From Gammaproteobacteria bacterium (GTDB taxonomy: Bacteria > Pseudomonadota > Gammaproteobacteria > SZUA-140), in contig JALSGV010000183.1 in assembly GCA_026982565.1 (NCBI GenBank), positions 1-42,883 of the forward strand: a stretch of DNA of 42,883 bases. The letters run 5' to 3'. Below, one piece after another: positions 1 to 7,441 of the stretch (position 1 is the stretch's first letter; every line of letters begins with the position of its first letter). The translations under genes and the position numbers were made by a program. The notes below the pieces were generated by a model. That model made no database searches. It was not told where the DNA came from and worked only from the letters and a program-made list of their open reading frames with translations.

Positions 1-307
1 AGCGCCGCAACGCCGTACCAGTGCAGGCCTGAAGTCCCTAACAGATTGAAATCAAAGGACAGGCCATTGCGTGCCGTCCCGCTGACTGCGTTGGCGAAAC
101 TTGCTGTAGAATGACTACAGCGGCATTTCGCCGCCTTGCAGCGAACCGGCACGCAATGGCTGAATACGATATATATTATTGCCGGGTTAATAGAATACGG
201 GGCGCATTGTGATGCTGCCGTGGCATGGGTTGCAGTGACCGCAGAGGCCATCTTAAATTATTTATATTTCAATAAGATATGGATTTTGGGTGGGGATTGT
301 ATGACAA
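1..307. other. Gene-free flank left of tRNA-Leu
   Basis: No convincing gene lies here. The only open frame (136-354, TTG start, 72 codons) runs antisense through the tRNA and has no recognisable domain. The first 160 bases are dominated by inverted repeats: a 5+4-bp hairpin (GGCCT and GTCC at 26-37 with GGAC and AGGCC at 57-65) overlaps the left arm of the larger palindrome at 63-160, so the two cannot fully form together. Bases 161-305 are visibly AT-richer than the genes around them. This is the sequence downstream of the tRNA 3' end, a place where integrated elements often begin, but no integrase or repeat of the tRNA end is visible inside the window. Confidence 0.5.
63..160. repeat. 98-bp nested inverted repeat (MITE- or RNA-like palindrome)
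   Basis: The outer arms are a perfect 14-bp inverted repeat, GCCATTGCGTGCCG at 63-76 and its complement at 147-160. Inside lie a second pair, GGCGAAA at 93-99 with TTTCGCC at 126-132, and a central 7-bp hairpin, GCTGTAG at 103-109 with CTACAGC at 115-121 around the loop AATGA. The three pairs are concentric, so the whole segment folds as one long interrupted hairpin. This could be a small non-autonomous transposable element with 14-bp terminal repeats, or a structured RNA or terminator of a gene left of the window. No clear target duplication flanks it. Confidence 0.6.
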
Positions 308-394
308 TGGTGCCGAGGAGAGGACTTGAACCTCCACGGGGTTACCCCCACTAGCACCTGAAGCTAGCGCGTCTACCAATTCCGCCACCTCGGC
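308..394 (-). tRNA. tRNA-Leu (anticodon CAG)
   Basis: Read on the minus strand this is an 87-nt class II tRNA including an encoded CCA. The acceptor stem is GCCGAGG with CCTCGGC followed by discriminator A. The D arm contains GGCGGAATTGGTAGACGC, the anticodon stem CTAGC/GCTAG encloses the loop TTCAGGT with anticodon CAG, the long variable arm folds on GGGG/CCCC, and the T loop is TTCAAGT. The anticodon reads CUG leucine codons. It is divergent from rnr, with a good promoter at 434-462. Confidence 0.97.
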
Positions 395-433
395 ATGGTG
401 TGTGAAAGATGATGGCATGACTTTAAGCGCGGC

Positions 434-462
434 ACTTTACCGAGAGTCTCCTATAATGTCAA
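434..462 (-). promoter_or_regulatory. Promoter of tRNA-Leu
   Basis: On the minus strand a perfect -35 box TTGACA (457-462) is followed after exactly 17 bp by TAAAGT (434-439) as the -10 box. The next bases, GCCGCGC, form a GC-rich discriminator of the kind found in stringently controlled stable-RNA promoters. The expected start near 427 gives a leader of about 33 nt before the mature tRNA. Confidence 0.75.
452..457 (+). promoter_or_regulatory. Possible -10 box for rnr
   Basis: A perfect TATAAT lies 40 bp before the rnr start codon and shares its last base with the TTGACA of the divergent tRNA promoter. No convincing -35 hexamer is found at 16-18 bp (the 17-bp position reads GCGGCA), so this is a weak promoter call. 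If real, polymerase binding at the two divergent promoters would be mutually exclusive. Confidence 0.35.
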
Positions 463-496
463 ATGATGATAGGCAGCTCGATCTAACAGGACAGAT

Positions 497-2794
497 ATGA
501 CCAAGACCAAGACAGAGCAAGATCCCTGGGCGGTGCGTGAAGCGCAGAAATACGACCATCCCATCAAGAGCCGGGAATACATTCTTCAATACCTGGCCGA
601 CCGCAAGCAGTTATGCACCCTGGAGCAGTTGGCCAGCGCATTCGGGTTGGAGAGTGAACGTGACCGTGAGGCCTTGTCGCGACGTCTCTCCGCCATGGTG
701 CGGGACGGGCAGCTGGTGCGCAATCGCCGTGGCGCCTATGGTGTCACGGAGAAAATGGACCTGGTGCGGGGACGCATCATCGGGCATCCCGATGGTTTCG
801 GTTTCCTGGTGCCGGACGATGGCGAGCCCGATGTCTATCTCTCCCACAAGCAGATGCGCCCCGTCATGCATGGTGACCGGGTTATCGCCAGGATCGTGGG
901 GTTGGACCGCAAGGGGCGCCGCGAGGGCGCCATTGTCGAGGTGCTGGAGCACAATACCCGAGAGTTGGTAGGGCGATATCATCAGGAAAGCGGTTTGGGT
1001 TTCGTGACTCCCAGCAATAAGTCCTTTTCACAGGATGTCATCATACCGCCAGGCCAGGAGGTGGTGGCCAAATCAGGACAGATCGTGGTCGTGGCCATCG
1101 TGGAGCAGCCCAGCCGTCGCTCCCAAGCCGTGGGGCGTATTGTCGAAGTGCTTGGCGACCATATGGCGCCAGGCATGGAGGTGGAGATCGCAATCCGCTC
1201 CCATGGCCTGCCGCGTGAGTGGCCTGAAGAGGTGGAAAGGGAAATGGAAGTCTTTCCCACGGAGGTCAACGAGGAAGACAAGGCTGGTCGTGAAGATATT
1301 CGCGCCTTGCCGCTGGTGACAATCGACGGAGCGGACGCCCGTGATTTCGACGATGCCGTCTATTGCGAACCCCATGGCAAGGGCTGGCGGCTGATCGTTG
1401 CCATCGCCGATGTTTCCGCCTATGTCATGCCGGACCAGGCCCTCGATGCCGAAGCCCTTACCCGCGGCAATTCGGTCTACTTCCCGCAGCAGGTGATTCC
1501 CATGCTGCCGGAGCTGCTGTCCAATCACCTCTGTTCCCTGCGTCCCGGCGTGGACCGCCTGTGCATGGCGTGCGAGCTGCTCATCACGCCGGCTGGCAGG
1601 ATCAGGAAACACCGTTTTTTCGAGGGGGTGATGCATTCCCACGCGCGGCTCACTTATGACGAGGTGGCCGCCATGCTGGAAGGAGATGAACCGCTGCGTG
1701 AGCAACACTGCTCATTGCTTCCCCACCTCGAGGAGCTGAATGCGCTCTACCAGGCCTTGCGCGGTGCCCGTGAGAAACGTGGCGCCATCGACTTTGAGCG
1801 CATGGAGACCCGCATCGTTTTCGGCGAGCAGCGCAAGATCGACAAAATCGTCCCCGTGGCGCGCAACGACGCCCACCGCATGATCGAGGAGTTCATGATC
1901 GCGGCCAATATCGCTGCCGCTGAGTTTCTTCTCTCCCGGGATATCCCGGCCGTCTATCGTATCCATCCCGAGCCCTCGCCGGACAAGATCAACGACCTGC
2001 GCAGCTTTCTCCGCGAGTTGGGGTTGAGCCTGGGGGGCAGGGGGATGCCCGGCGCCAAGCAATTTGCGCGCCTGCTGAATTCCCTGCAGGGGCGGCCGGA
2101 CAAGCATCTGGTCGAGACGGTGATGTTGCGCAGTATGAGCCAGGCCATCTACAGCGCGGAAAATACGGGCCATTTCGGCCTGGCTTTGGAGGCCTATACC
2201 CATTTCACTTCGCCCATCCGCCGTTACCCCGATCTCATCATCCACCGCGCCATCCGGCACCTGCTCAAGGGTGGTTCCGCCCAGGATTTCCAGTACACCA
2301 CCGCGGATATGGAGTCGCTGGGTGATCATTGCTCCATGACCGACCGGCGCGCCGACGAGGCGACGCGCGACGCCATCTCCTGGCTCAAGTGTGAGTACAT
2401 GATGGACAAGGTAGGGCAGGAATTGCCGGGTATCATCACGGCCGTTACCAGCTTTGGCCTGTTCGTGGAATTGGATGATATCTATGTGGAAGGCCTGGTG
2501 CATATCACGGCCCTGGAGAACGACTATTATCATTTCGACGCCATCAAGCACCAACTGTGCGGTGAACGCAGTGGAATTACCTACCGCCTGGCGGATCAGG
2601 TATGTGTGCGGGTGGCGCGCGTGGATCTCGACGAGCGCAAAATCGACTTTGCCCTGTGTGGTGTGGCGTCCCGCGGGGCGGCCAAGAAATCCGCCAAAAG
2701 CAAAAGCATCCGCCCAGGCGCCACCGCCAGGAAAGCCACGGGCCGCGGCAGGCGGGGCCGCAGAAAAAGCAAGTCTATGCGGCGCCGCACATGA
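497..2794 (+). CDS. rnr: Ribonuclease R
   Basis: This is a 3'-5' processive exoribonuclease of the RNB family that degrades structured RNA and takes part in rRNA and tmRNA-linked quality control in the cytoplasm. The 765-residue product shows the full RNase R order: an N-terminal winged-helix segment (about 20-85), two cold-shock domains (about 88-235), the RNB catalytic domain with its acidic signature DGADARDFDDA at 277-287, an S1 domain (about 640-725) and a lysine/arginine-rich tail. That tail and the N-terminal helix domain separate it from RNase II. The start at 497 follows AGGA at 488-491. The stop overlaps the rlmB start as ATGA, so the two are probably translationally coupled. Confidence 0.97.
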   Translation: MTKTKTEQDPWAVREAQKYDHPIKSREYILQYLADRKQLCTLEQLASAFGLESERDREALSRRLSAMVRDGQLVRNRRGAYGVTEKMDLVRGRIIGHPDGFGFLVPDDGEPDVYLSHKQMRPVMHGDRVIARIVGLDRKGRREGAIVEVLEHNTRELVGRYHQESGLGFVTPSNKSFSQDVIIPPGQEVVAKSGQIVVVAIVEQPSRRSQAVGRIVEVLGDHMAPGMEVEIAIRSHGLPREWPEEVEREMEVFPTEVNEEDKAGREDIRALPLVTIDGADARDFDDAVYCEPHGKGWRLIVAIADVSAYVMPDQALDAEALTRGNSVYFPQQVIPMLPELLSNHLCSLRPGVDRLCMACELLITPAGRIRKHRFFEGVMHSHARLTYDEVAAMLEGDEPLREQHCSLLPHLEELNALYQALRGAREKRGAIDFERMETRIVFGEQRKIDKIVPVARNDAHRMIEEFMIAANIAAAEFLLSRDIPAVYRIHPEPSPDKINDLRSFLRELGLSLGGRGMPGAKQFARLLNSLQGRPDKHLVETVMLRSMSQAIYSAENTGHFGLALEAYTHFTSPIRRYPDLIIHRAIRHLLKGGSAQDFQYTTADMESLGDHCSMTDRRADEATRDAISWLKCEYMMDKVGQELPGIITAVTSFGLFVELDDIYVEGLVHITALENDYYHFDAIKHQLCGERSGITYRLADQVCVRVARVDLDERKIDFALCGVASRGAAKKSAKSKSIRPGATARKATGRGRRGRRKSKSMRRRT

Positions 2795-3558
2795 ATGGCA
2801 AAGGCCCGTCGACGACGACGGTGTTCGGGCTCCATGCGGTTGCGGCCGCCCTCGAGGGGGGCGCCCGGGCGGTCGTCGAGATACATATCAGTGAACGGTC
2901 GGGGAGCAGGCGCTTGGAGGAAATCAGCTCGCGCGCCGCAGCATTGGGCATCCCCGTCCTGACAATAACGGGCAAGGCGCTGGATGAGCAGGCCACGGGT
3001 GTTCGCCACCAGGGGGTCATGGCGGTGATGAGGCAGGCGCGGCCGTTGCGCGAGACAGCCCTCGAAAATATTCTCGACGGGTTGGAAACGCCGCCATTAC
3101 TGTTGGTCTTGGACGGCGTGCAGGATCCCCACAATCTGGGCGCTTGCCTGCGCACCGCCGATGCCGCCGGTGTCCATGCCGTGATCGTTCCGCGGGACAG
3201 GGCCGTGGGCATCACGCCCGTGGTGCGCAAGGTGGCCAGTGGCGCCGCCGAGCATGTACCGTTCATTCAGGTGACCAACCTGGCGCGCACCCTGCGCGGC
3301 CTGAAGGCGCGTGGCATCTGGGTGATCGGTAGCGATGGCGAAGCGAATGTCTCCTTGTTCGAGGCGGATCTCACCGGCCCCCTGGCGCTGGTGATGGGTG
3401 CGGAAGGCAAGGGTTTGCGCCGCTTGACACGGGAGTCTTGTGATTGGCTGATGGCCATTCCCATGGCTGGATGGGTGGAAAGCCTCAATGTCTCGGTGGC
3501 GGCGGGGGTGAGTTTATTCGAGATAGTGAGGCAAAGAATGGGGCAGAGGAGAGTGTGA
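2791..3558 (+). CDS. rlmB: 23S rRNA (guanosine-2'-O)-methyltransferase RlmB
   Basis: A SPOUT-class (TrmH/SpoU) methyltransferase that 2'-O-methylates G2251 in the peptidyl-transferase region of 23S rRNA, using S-adenosylmethionine. The open frame extends upstream into rnr, but the ATG at 2791 is chosen because it gives 255 residues, close to the family length, starting just before the substrate-binding domain (VFGLHAV), and forms an ATGA overlap with rnr. Conserved motifs are NLGACLRTADAAGV (N115 onward), a GAEGKGL loop and SLNVS (231-235), which build the trefoil knot. The rnr-rlmB pair is a common gammaproteobacterial arrangement. Confidence 0.96.
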   Translation: MNGKGPSTTTVFGLHAVAAALEGGARAVVEIHISERSGSRRLEEISSRAAALGIPVLTITGKALDEQATGVRHQGVMAVMRQARPLRETALENILDGLETPPLLLVLDGVQDPHNLGACLRTADAAGVHAVIVPRDRAVGITPVVRKVASGAAEHVPFIQVTNLARTLRGLKARGIWVIGSDGEANVSLFEADLTGPLALVMGAEGKGLRRLTRESCDWLMAIPMAGWVESLNVSVAAGVSLFEIVRQRMGQRRV

Positions 3559-3576
3559 GAGGAAAGGCGTCGTTTT

Positions 3577-3605
3577 TTGCTTTTCCCCGGGGGATCCCTT
3601 ACAAT
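3577..3605 (+). promoter_or_regulatory. Promoter of the rpsF ribosomal operon
   Basis: TTGCTT (3577-3582) and TACAAT (3600-3605) are separated by 17 bp; the -10 matches the consensus at five of six positions. Transcription would start near 3612, giving a leader of about 75 nt that contains the hairpin at 3641-3663. Confidence 0.6.
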
Positions 3606-3640
3606 TCCGCCTTTTGCGAAAAAATCTGTTCAATCTCCTT

Positions 3641-3663
3641 GCCTCACCGCGCCGACGGGAGGC
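3641..3663 (+). promoter_or_regulatory. Candidate S6:S18 leader hairpin
   Basis: GCCTC (3641-3645) pairs with GAGGC (3659-3663); after a bulged A, CCG (3647-3649) pairs with CGG (3656-3658) around the loop CGCCGA. A hairpin with an asymmetric bulge and CCG trinucleotides just before rpsF is the kind of site described for autogenous control by the S6:S18 complex in many bacteria. The fold and position are seen directly; binding is inferred. It lies 10 nt before the AGAGGGG ribosome-binding site. Confidence 0.5.
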
Positions 3664-3685
3664 TAAATAGCCAAGAGGGGTTATA

Positions 3686-4114
3686 ATGAGACATTATGAA
3701 ATCGTGTTTCTGGTCCACCCTGACCAGAGCGATCAGGTGCCTGCCATGATCGAGCGTTACCAGTCCACCATCGAGTCCCGTGGGGGGGCGATTCACCGCC
3801 TGGAGGACTGGGGCCGCAGGCAACTGGCCTATCCCATCAACAAGATCCACAAGGCCCACTACGTTTTGATGAATATCGAGGCCGACAAGGAAACGGTAGA
3901 GGAACTGGAAACGGCTTTCCGTTTCAACGATGCCGTGATCCGCAATATGATTCTGCGTTGTAAACGCGCCATCACCGAGCCTTCACCCATGGCCAAGACC
4001 CGGGAAGAGGGCGCCAGCCGTCCAGCGGAGCAGGGCAGCACCCCCGCGCCCTCCCCGGCAGAGAAGGAAACTGCCCCTGCTGAAGCGCCTGCGGAGGCAT
4101 CAGCGCAGGAATAA
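3686..4114 (+). CDS. rpsF: Ribosomal protein S6
   Basis: A 30S subunit protein that pairs with S18 on helices 22-23 of 16S rRNA. The first 95 or so residues are a standard S6 ferredoxin-like fold, with the opening [12 protein letters not shown] and the motif [10 protein letters not shown]. After residue 100 there is a low-complexity tail of about 40 residues rich in Ala, Glu and Pro, a different composition from the glutamate tail of E. coli S6. The start follows AGAGGGG at 3674-3680. priB, which sits between rpsF and rpsR in enterics, is absent; the 106-bp gap is AT-rich and shows no gene. Confidence 0.97.
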   Translation: MRHYEIVFLVHPDQSDQVPAMIERYQSTIESRGGAIHRLEDWGRRQLAYPINKIHKAHYVLMNIEADKETVEELETAFRFNDAVIRNMILRCKRAITEPSPMAKTREEGASRPAEQGSTPAPSPAEKETAPAEAPAEASAQE

Positions 4115-4220
4115 CATTGCTACCTCAAGGCCTTTTTAGGTCATTGATGTTTGATGTTTTTCTATAGATTAGATTTGCAATTCATTGAAACAGAGATAAA
4201 TATTTTCTGAGGAGAGTGAT

Positions 4221-4445
4221 ATGGCTCGTTATTTCAGACGCAAAAAATTCTGCCGCTTCACGGCGGAGGGAATTACCGAAATCGACTACAAGGATCTTGG
4301 TATACTCAAGAATTATATAATGGAGACGGGCAAGATCGTGCCCAGTCGCATCACCGGGACCAAGGCCAAGTATCAGCGCCAGTTGGCAACCGCCATCAAG
4401 CGTGCGCGTTACATCGCCTTGCTGCCCTATAGCGACGCCCACTAG
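4221..4445 (+). CDS. rpsR: Ribosomal protein S18
   Basis: A 74-residue 30S protein, essentially full length for S18, opening [13 protein letters not shown] and carrying the conserved core [11 protein letters not shown] and the basic segment [20 protein letters not shown] that contacts 16S rRNA. A strong ribosome-binding site, GAGGAGAG at 4209-4216, precedes the ATG. It is S6's partner on the ribosome and in the proposed leader feedback. No recognisable internal promoter was found in the AT-rich gap before it. Confidence 0.98.
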   Translation: MARYFRRKKFCRFTAEGITEIDYKDLGILKNYIMETGKIVPSRITGTKAKYQRQLATAIKRARYIALLPYSDAH

Positions 4446-4563
4446 ATCGAAGCTGTATAGGCGCCTGGGTTGTCAGGGACTGGACCGATTGGCCCGGGGA
4501 AACCGCGGGCGGGTTCTGCATCGATGGGGCAGGTGTTTTCAGGAGCCGAGTAGGGATACCATT

Positions 4564-5499
4564 TTGCAAGCATTTGGATCTTTCATCCTGCGGGGCAGAA
4601 CCCAGGCGCTTCTGGTGGCGACGATCGCGGCCGTCCTGGCCTTGCTGATCCCCCTGCTGAGTCACATCAGTGGCGCGGTCATTGCCCTGGTGACCCTGCG
4701 CAAGGGATACAGGGAAGGACTGATCATCCTTGCGGGTTTGGCCCTTATTCTTGGGGTAGTCGGTTATTTTTCAACCGTTTCTCTCCACATAGTGAAGGCA
4801 TTTCTTGTGTCTACGGTACTTATCGTGGGGCTGCCCGTGGTGATTTCCGCCGAGGTATTGCGTGTTCGGCGTTCCATGGGGGAGGCGCTGGCCGTCACAG
4901 CCTTGCTCAGTGTGGCCGTCCTGGTCGGTTTTTACATGATAGTGGGGGATGTGACTGCCTGGTGGCGCGGTGTGTTGGAAGGGATTCTCGCCCCGGTGCT
5001 GGAGAATGCGCCCATGCCCGTGAGTGGCGCCGAACAGGCCGGGATCATAAATTCTGTCGCAACCGTGATGAGTGGATTCATGGTGTCGGCCATTGCCTAC
5101 AGCACTATGATCAATTTGTTCATTGGGCGCTGGTTGCAGGCCATATTGTTCAATCCCGGTGGTTTCCGCGAGGAGTTTCATGCCTTGCGCCTGGGGCGCC
5201 CGGCCGCCATCTTTGCGGCCGTGGCCATTGGGCTGGCTGCAATGGTATCGGGTGGTTTCGCAGGATTTGCGGTCAACCTGCTGATTCTGATGATAGCGGT
5301 TTTTTCCATTCATGGCCTGGCCATGGTCCACGGGATCGTGGGGCTGACAAAGGCGCACAAAGGCTGGTTGTATGCATTATATATTTCCATGCTGTTTATA
5401 CCGCCGCAGATCATGGTCGTGCTGGCGGCTTTGGGGTTTACCGACAGTTGGATAGATTTCCGCTCCCGTATCAGACAGCGCCCAGCCGGTTCAGAGTAA
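4564..5499 (+). CDS. DUF2232 family membrane protein
   Basis: A polytopic inner-membrane protein of unknown function. From TTG at 4564 it has 311 residues and opens MQAFGSFILRGRTQA, then alternates hydrophobic segments (about eight) with short loops; a longer periplasmic or cytoplasmic loop carries GVLEGILAPVLENAPMPVSG. The frame stays open back to 4402 inside rpsR, but that part is arginine-rich and non-hydrophobic and has no function in view; TTG 4564 is preferred because TAGGG lies at 4551-4555 and related proteins begin with a similar (Met)-x-A-x-x-x-F-x-x-RGR stretch. The location between rpsR and rplI occurs in several non-enteric gammaproteobacteria; no role in ribosomes is shown. Confidence 0.75.
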   Translation: MQAFGSFILRGRTQALLVATIAAVLALLIPLLSHISGAVIALVTLRKGYREGLIILAGLALILGVVGYFSTVSLHIVKAFLVSTVLIVGLPVVISAEVLRVRRSMGEALAVTALLSVAVLVGFYMIVGDVTAWWRGVLEGILAPVLENAPMPVSGAEQAGIINSVATVMSGFMVSAIAYSTMINLFIGRWLQAILFNPGGFREEFHALRLGRPAAIFAAVAIGLAAMVSGGFAGFAVNLLILMIAVFSIHGLAMVHGIVGLTKAHKGWLYALYISMLFIPPQIMVVLAALGFTDSWIDFRSRIRQRPAGSE

Positions 5500-5555
5500 G
5501 ACCATAGAGCCGGGGAAGGTTTGTGTTTTTAAATATTTTACAATGAGGTGGATCG

Positions 5556-6005
5556 ATGGATGTCATTTTATTAAACAAGGTTGAAAATCTCGGTAATCTG
5601 GGAGACATGGTTTCCGTCAAGCCCGGCTATGGCAGAAACTTCCTCATACCCAGCGGGAAGGCCGTACTCGCCACGCCAGAGAACCGCAAGGCCTTCGAGG
5701 AACGCCGCGCGGAACTGGAGAAGGCCATGGCGGAATCCCTGGCCAAAGCCGAAGCGAGACGTGATGCGCTCAGCGAATTGAGCGTGACCATCACCCACAA
5801 GGCCGGGGAAGAGGGCAAGTTGTTTGGATCCGTGGGCACCGCGGAGATTGCCGCGGCGGTGACGGCTGCGGGTGTGGAGATCCAGAAGCAGGAAGTGCGC
5901 CTGCCTGCCGGCGCCATTCGCCAGGTGGGTGAGTTTGACATTGAACTGCACCTCCATCCTGAAGTAAACGTCACTATCAAGCTCGAGGTCCAACCAGAAG
6001 AGTAA
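5556..6005 (+). CDS. rplI: Ribosomal protein L9
   Basis: A 50S protein that binds 23S rRNA domain V and helps keep reading frame. The 149-residue product has the usual two domains joined by a long helix: the N-terminal rRNA-binding domain with [17 protein letters not shown] and the motif [16 protein letters not shown], a charged connecting helix (about 45-75), and a C-terminal domain with GKLFGSVG. The start follows GAGGTG at 5545-5550. It ends the ribosomal-protein part of the operon; dnaB follows after 26 bp. Confidence 0.98.
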   Translation: MDVILLNKVENLGNLGDMVSVKPGYGRNFLIPSGKAVLATPENRKAFEERRAELEKAMAESLAKAEARRDALSELSVTITHKAGEEGKLFGSVGTAEIAAAVTAAGVEIQKQEVRLPAGAIRQVGEFDIELHLHPEVNVTIKLEVQPEE

Positions 6006-6031
6006 GAGGACTTGCGCCGAACAGCCAGCCA

Positions 6032-7441
6032 ATGCCGACGCCCATGCAAGACATTTCAGAAGTAAGGGAAGGGCTGCAGCGCGCGGCGGAGCAATTCAGG
6101 GTGCCGCCTCACTCCATCGAGGCGGAGCAGGCCATACTCGGCGGCCTGTTGCTGGACAACAAATCCTGGGATACGGTGGCCGACCTCATCGGCGAGGAGG
6201 ATTTCTACCGCCGTGACCACCGCCTCATCTATCGGGTGTTGCACGAACTTTCGGAGGCCTCCCAGCCTATGGACGTGGTGACAGTGTCCGAGGCCCTGCA
6301 GAAGACCAATCAACTGGACAGTGTGGGCGGGCTTCCCTATCTGGGCATGTTGGCAAACAATGTGCCCAGCGCCGCCAATATCAAGTCCTACGCCACCATC
6401 GTCCGCGAGCGCTCCATCCTTCGCCAACTCATCCATATCAGCACCACCCTGGGCGAGTCGGTATTCAGCGCCGATGGGCGCAGCTCCGCCGAGATTCTCG
6501 ATGAGGCCGAGCAGGCCATTTTCAAGATTGCCGAACAGGGCGCGCGCAACCAGCGCAGCTTCGTGGCGGTCAAGGACCTGCTCAGCGATGTGGTCGACCG
6601 TATCGATCAGTTGTATCAGAGCGGCAATACCATCACGGGCGTACCGACAGGTTTCAAGGATTTCGACAACAAGACCAGCGGGTTGCAGGCCTCGGAACTG
6701 GTCATCATTGCCGGGCGGCCCTCCATGGGCAAGACCAGCTTTGCCATGAATATCGCCGAGGACGCCGCCATCAACAGCAGCGTGCCGGTGGCCATCTTCA
6801 GTATGGAGATGCCGGCGGAGGCGCTGGTGATGAGAATGCTGTCCTCCCTGGGACGTATCGACCAGCAGAAGATCCGCACGGGGACCCTTGGCGACGACGA
6901 CTGGCCGCGCCTGACTTCCACCATGAACATCCTCAGCAATGCGCCTATTTTCATCGACGATACCCCGGCGCTGACGCCCACGGAGCTGCGCGCCCGCGCC
7001 AGACGCCTCAAGCGCGAGCACAATCTGGGCATGATCGTCATCGATTACCTGCAGCTCATGCAGGTGCCGGGCAGCAAGGAGAACCGCGCCACGGAGATTT
7101 CAGAGATCTCCCGCAGCCTCAAGGCCCTGGCCAAGGAACTCAAGGTGCCGGTGCTGGCCCTTTCCCAGCTCAACCGCAGCCTGGAGCAACGTCCCGACAA
7201 GCGTCCGGTGATGTCCGACCTGCGCGAATCGGGCGCCATCGAACAGGACGCCGATCTCATTGTCTTCATCTATCGTGATGAAGTGTATAACCAGGATACT
7301 CCCGACAAGGGGATGGCGGAGATCATCATCGGCAAGCAGCGTAACGGCCCCATCGGCATGGTGCCGGTGACCTTCCACGGCAGCTATACCCGCTTCGATA
7401 ATTTCATCTCCGATCACTACGCGCCGGAAGGCTATGCATGA
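6032..7441 (+). CDS. dnaB: Replicative DNA helicase DnaB
   Basis: The hexameric 5'-3' helicase that unwinds the replication fork and recruits primase. The 469-residue product has the N-terminal DnaG-interacting domain (about 20-125, beginning PPHSIEAEQAILGGLLL), a linker, and the RecA-like motor with Walker A GRPSMGKT at 228-235, Walker B in MIVIDYLQLM and the C-terminal arginine-rich DLRESGAIEQDAD segment. A second ATG at 6044 is a possible start and would remove only four residues. There is no sign of an intein or frameshift. It overlaps alr by 8 bp. Confidence 0.97.
   Translation: MPTPMQDISEVREGLQRAAEQFRVPPHSIEAEQAILGGLLLDNKSWDTVADLIGEEDFYRRDHRLIYRVLHELSEASQPMDVVTVSEALQKTNQLDSVGGLPYLGMLANNVPSAANIKSYATIVRERSILRQLIHISTTLGESVFSADGRSSAEILDEAEQAIFKIAEQGARNQRSFVAVKDLLSDVVDRIDQLYQSGNTITGVPTGFKDFDNKTSGLQASELVIIAGRPSMGKTSFAMNIAEDAAINSSVPVAIFSMEMPAEALVMRMLSSLGRIDQQKIRTGTLGDDDWPRLTSTMNILSNAPIFIDDTPALTPTELRARARRLKREHNLGMIVIDYLQLMQVPGSKENRATEISEISRSLKALAKELKVPVLALSQLNRSLEQRPDKRPVMSDLRESGAIEQDADLIVFIYRDEVYNQDTPDKGMAEIIIGKQRNGPIGMVPVTFHGSYTRFDNFISDHYAPEGYA

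Noticed and set aside
35-160. Integron attC site
   Set aside because: CCCTAAC near 36-42 lacks the paired GTTRRRY end in the right place and order.
136-354. 72-codon open frame antisense to tRNA-Leu
   Set aside because: It starts at TTG without a ribosome-binding site, crosses the tRNA and has no recognisable domain.
3561-3586. Terminator after rlmB
   Set aside because: GGAAAGGC and GCTTTTCC can pair, but no T-run follows and the segment overlaps the rpsF -35 box.
4144-4175. Internal promoter before rpsR
   Set aside because: TTGATG and TAGATT are present but the spacing is 15 bp and alternatives are equally weak.
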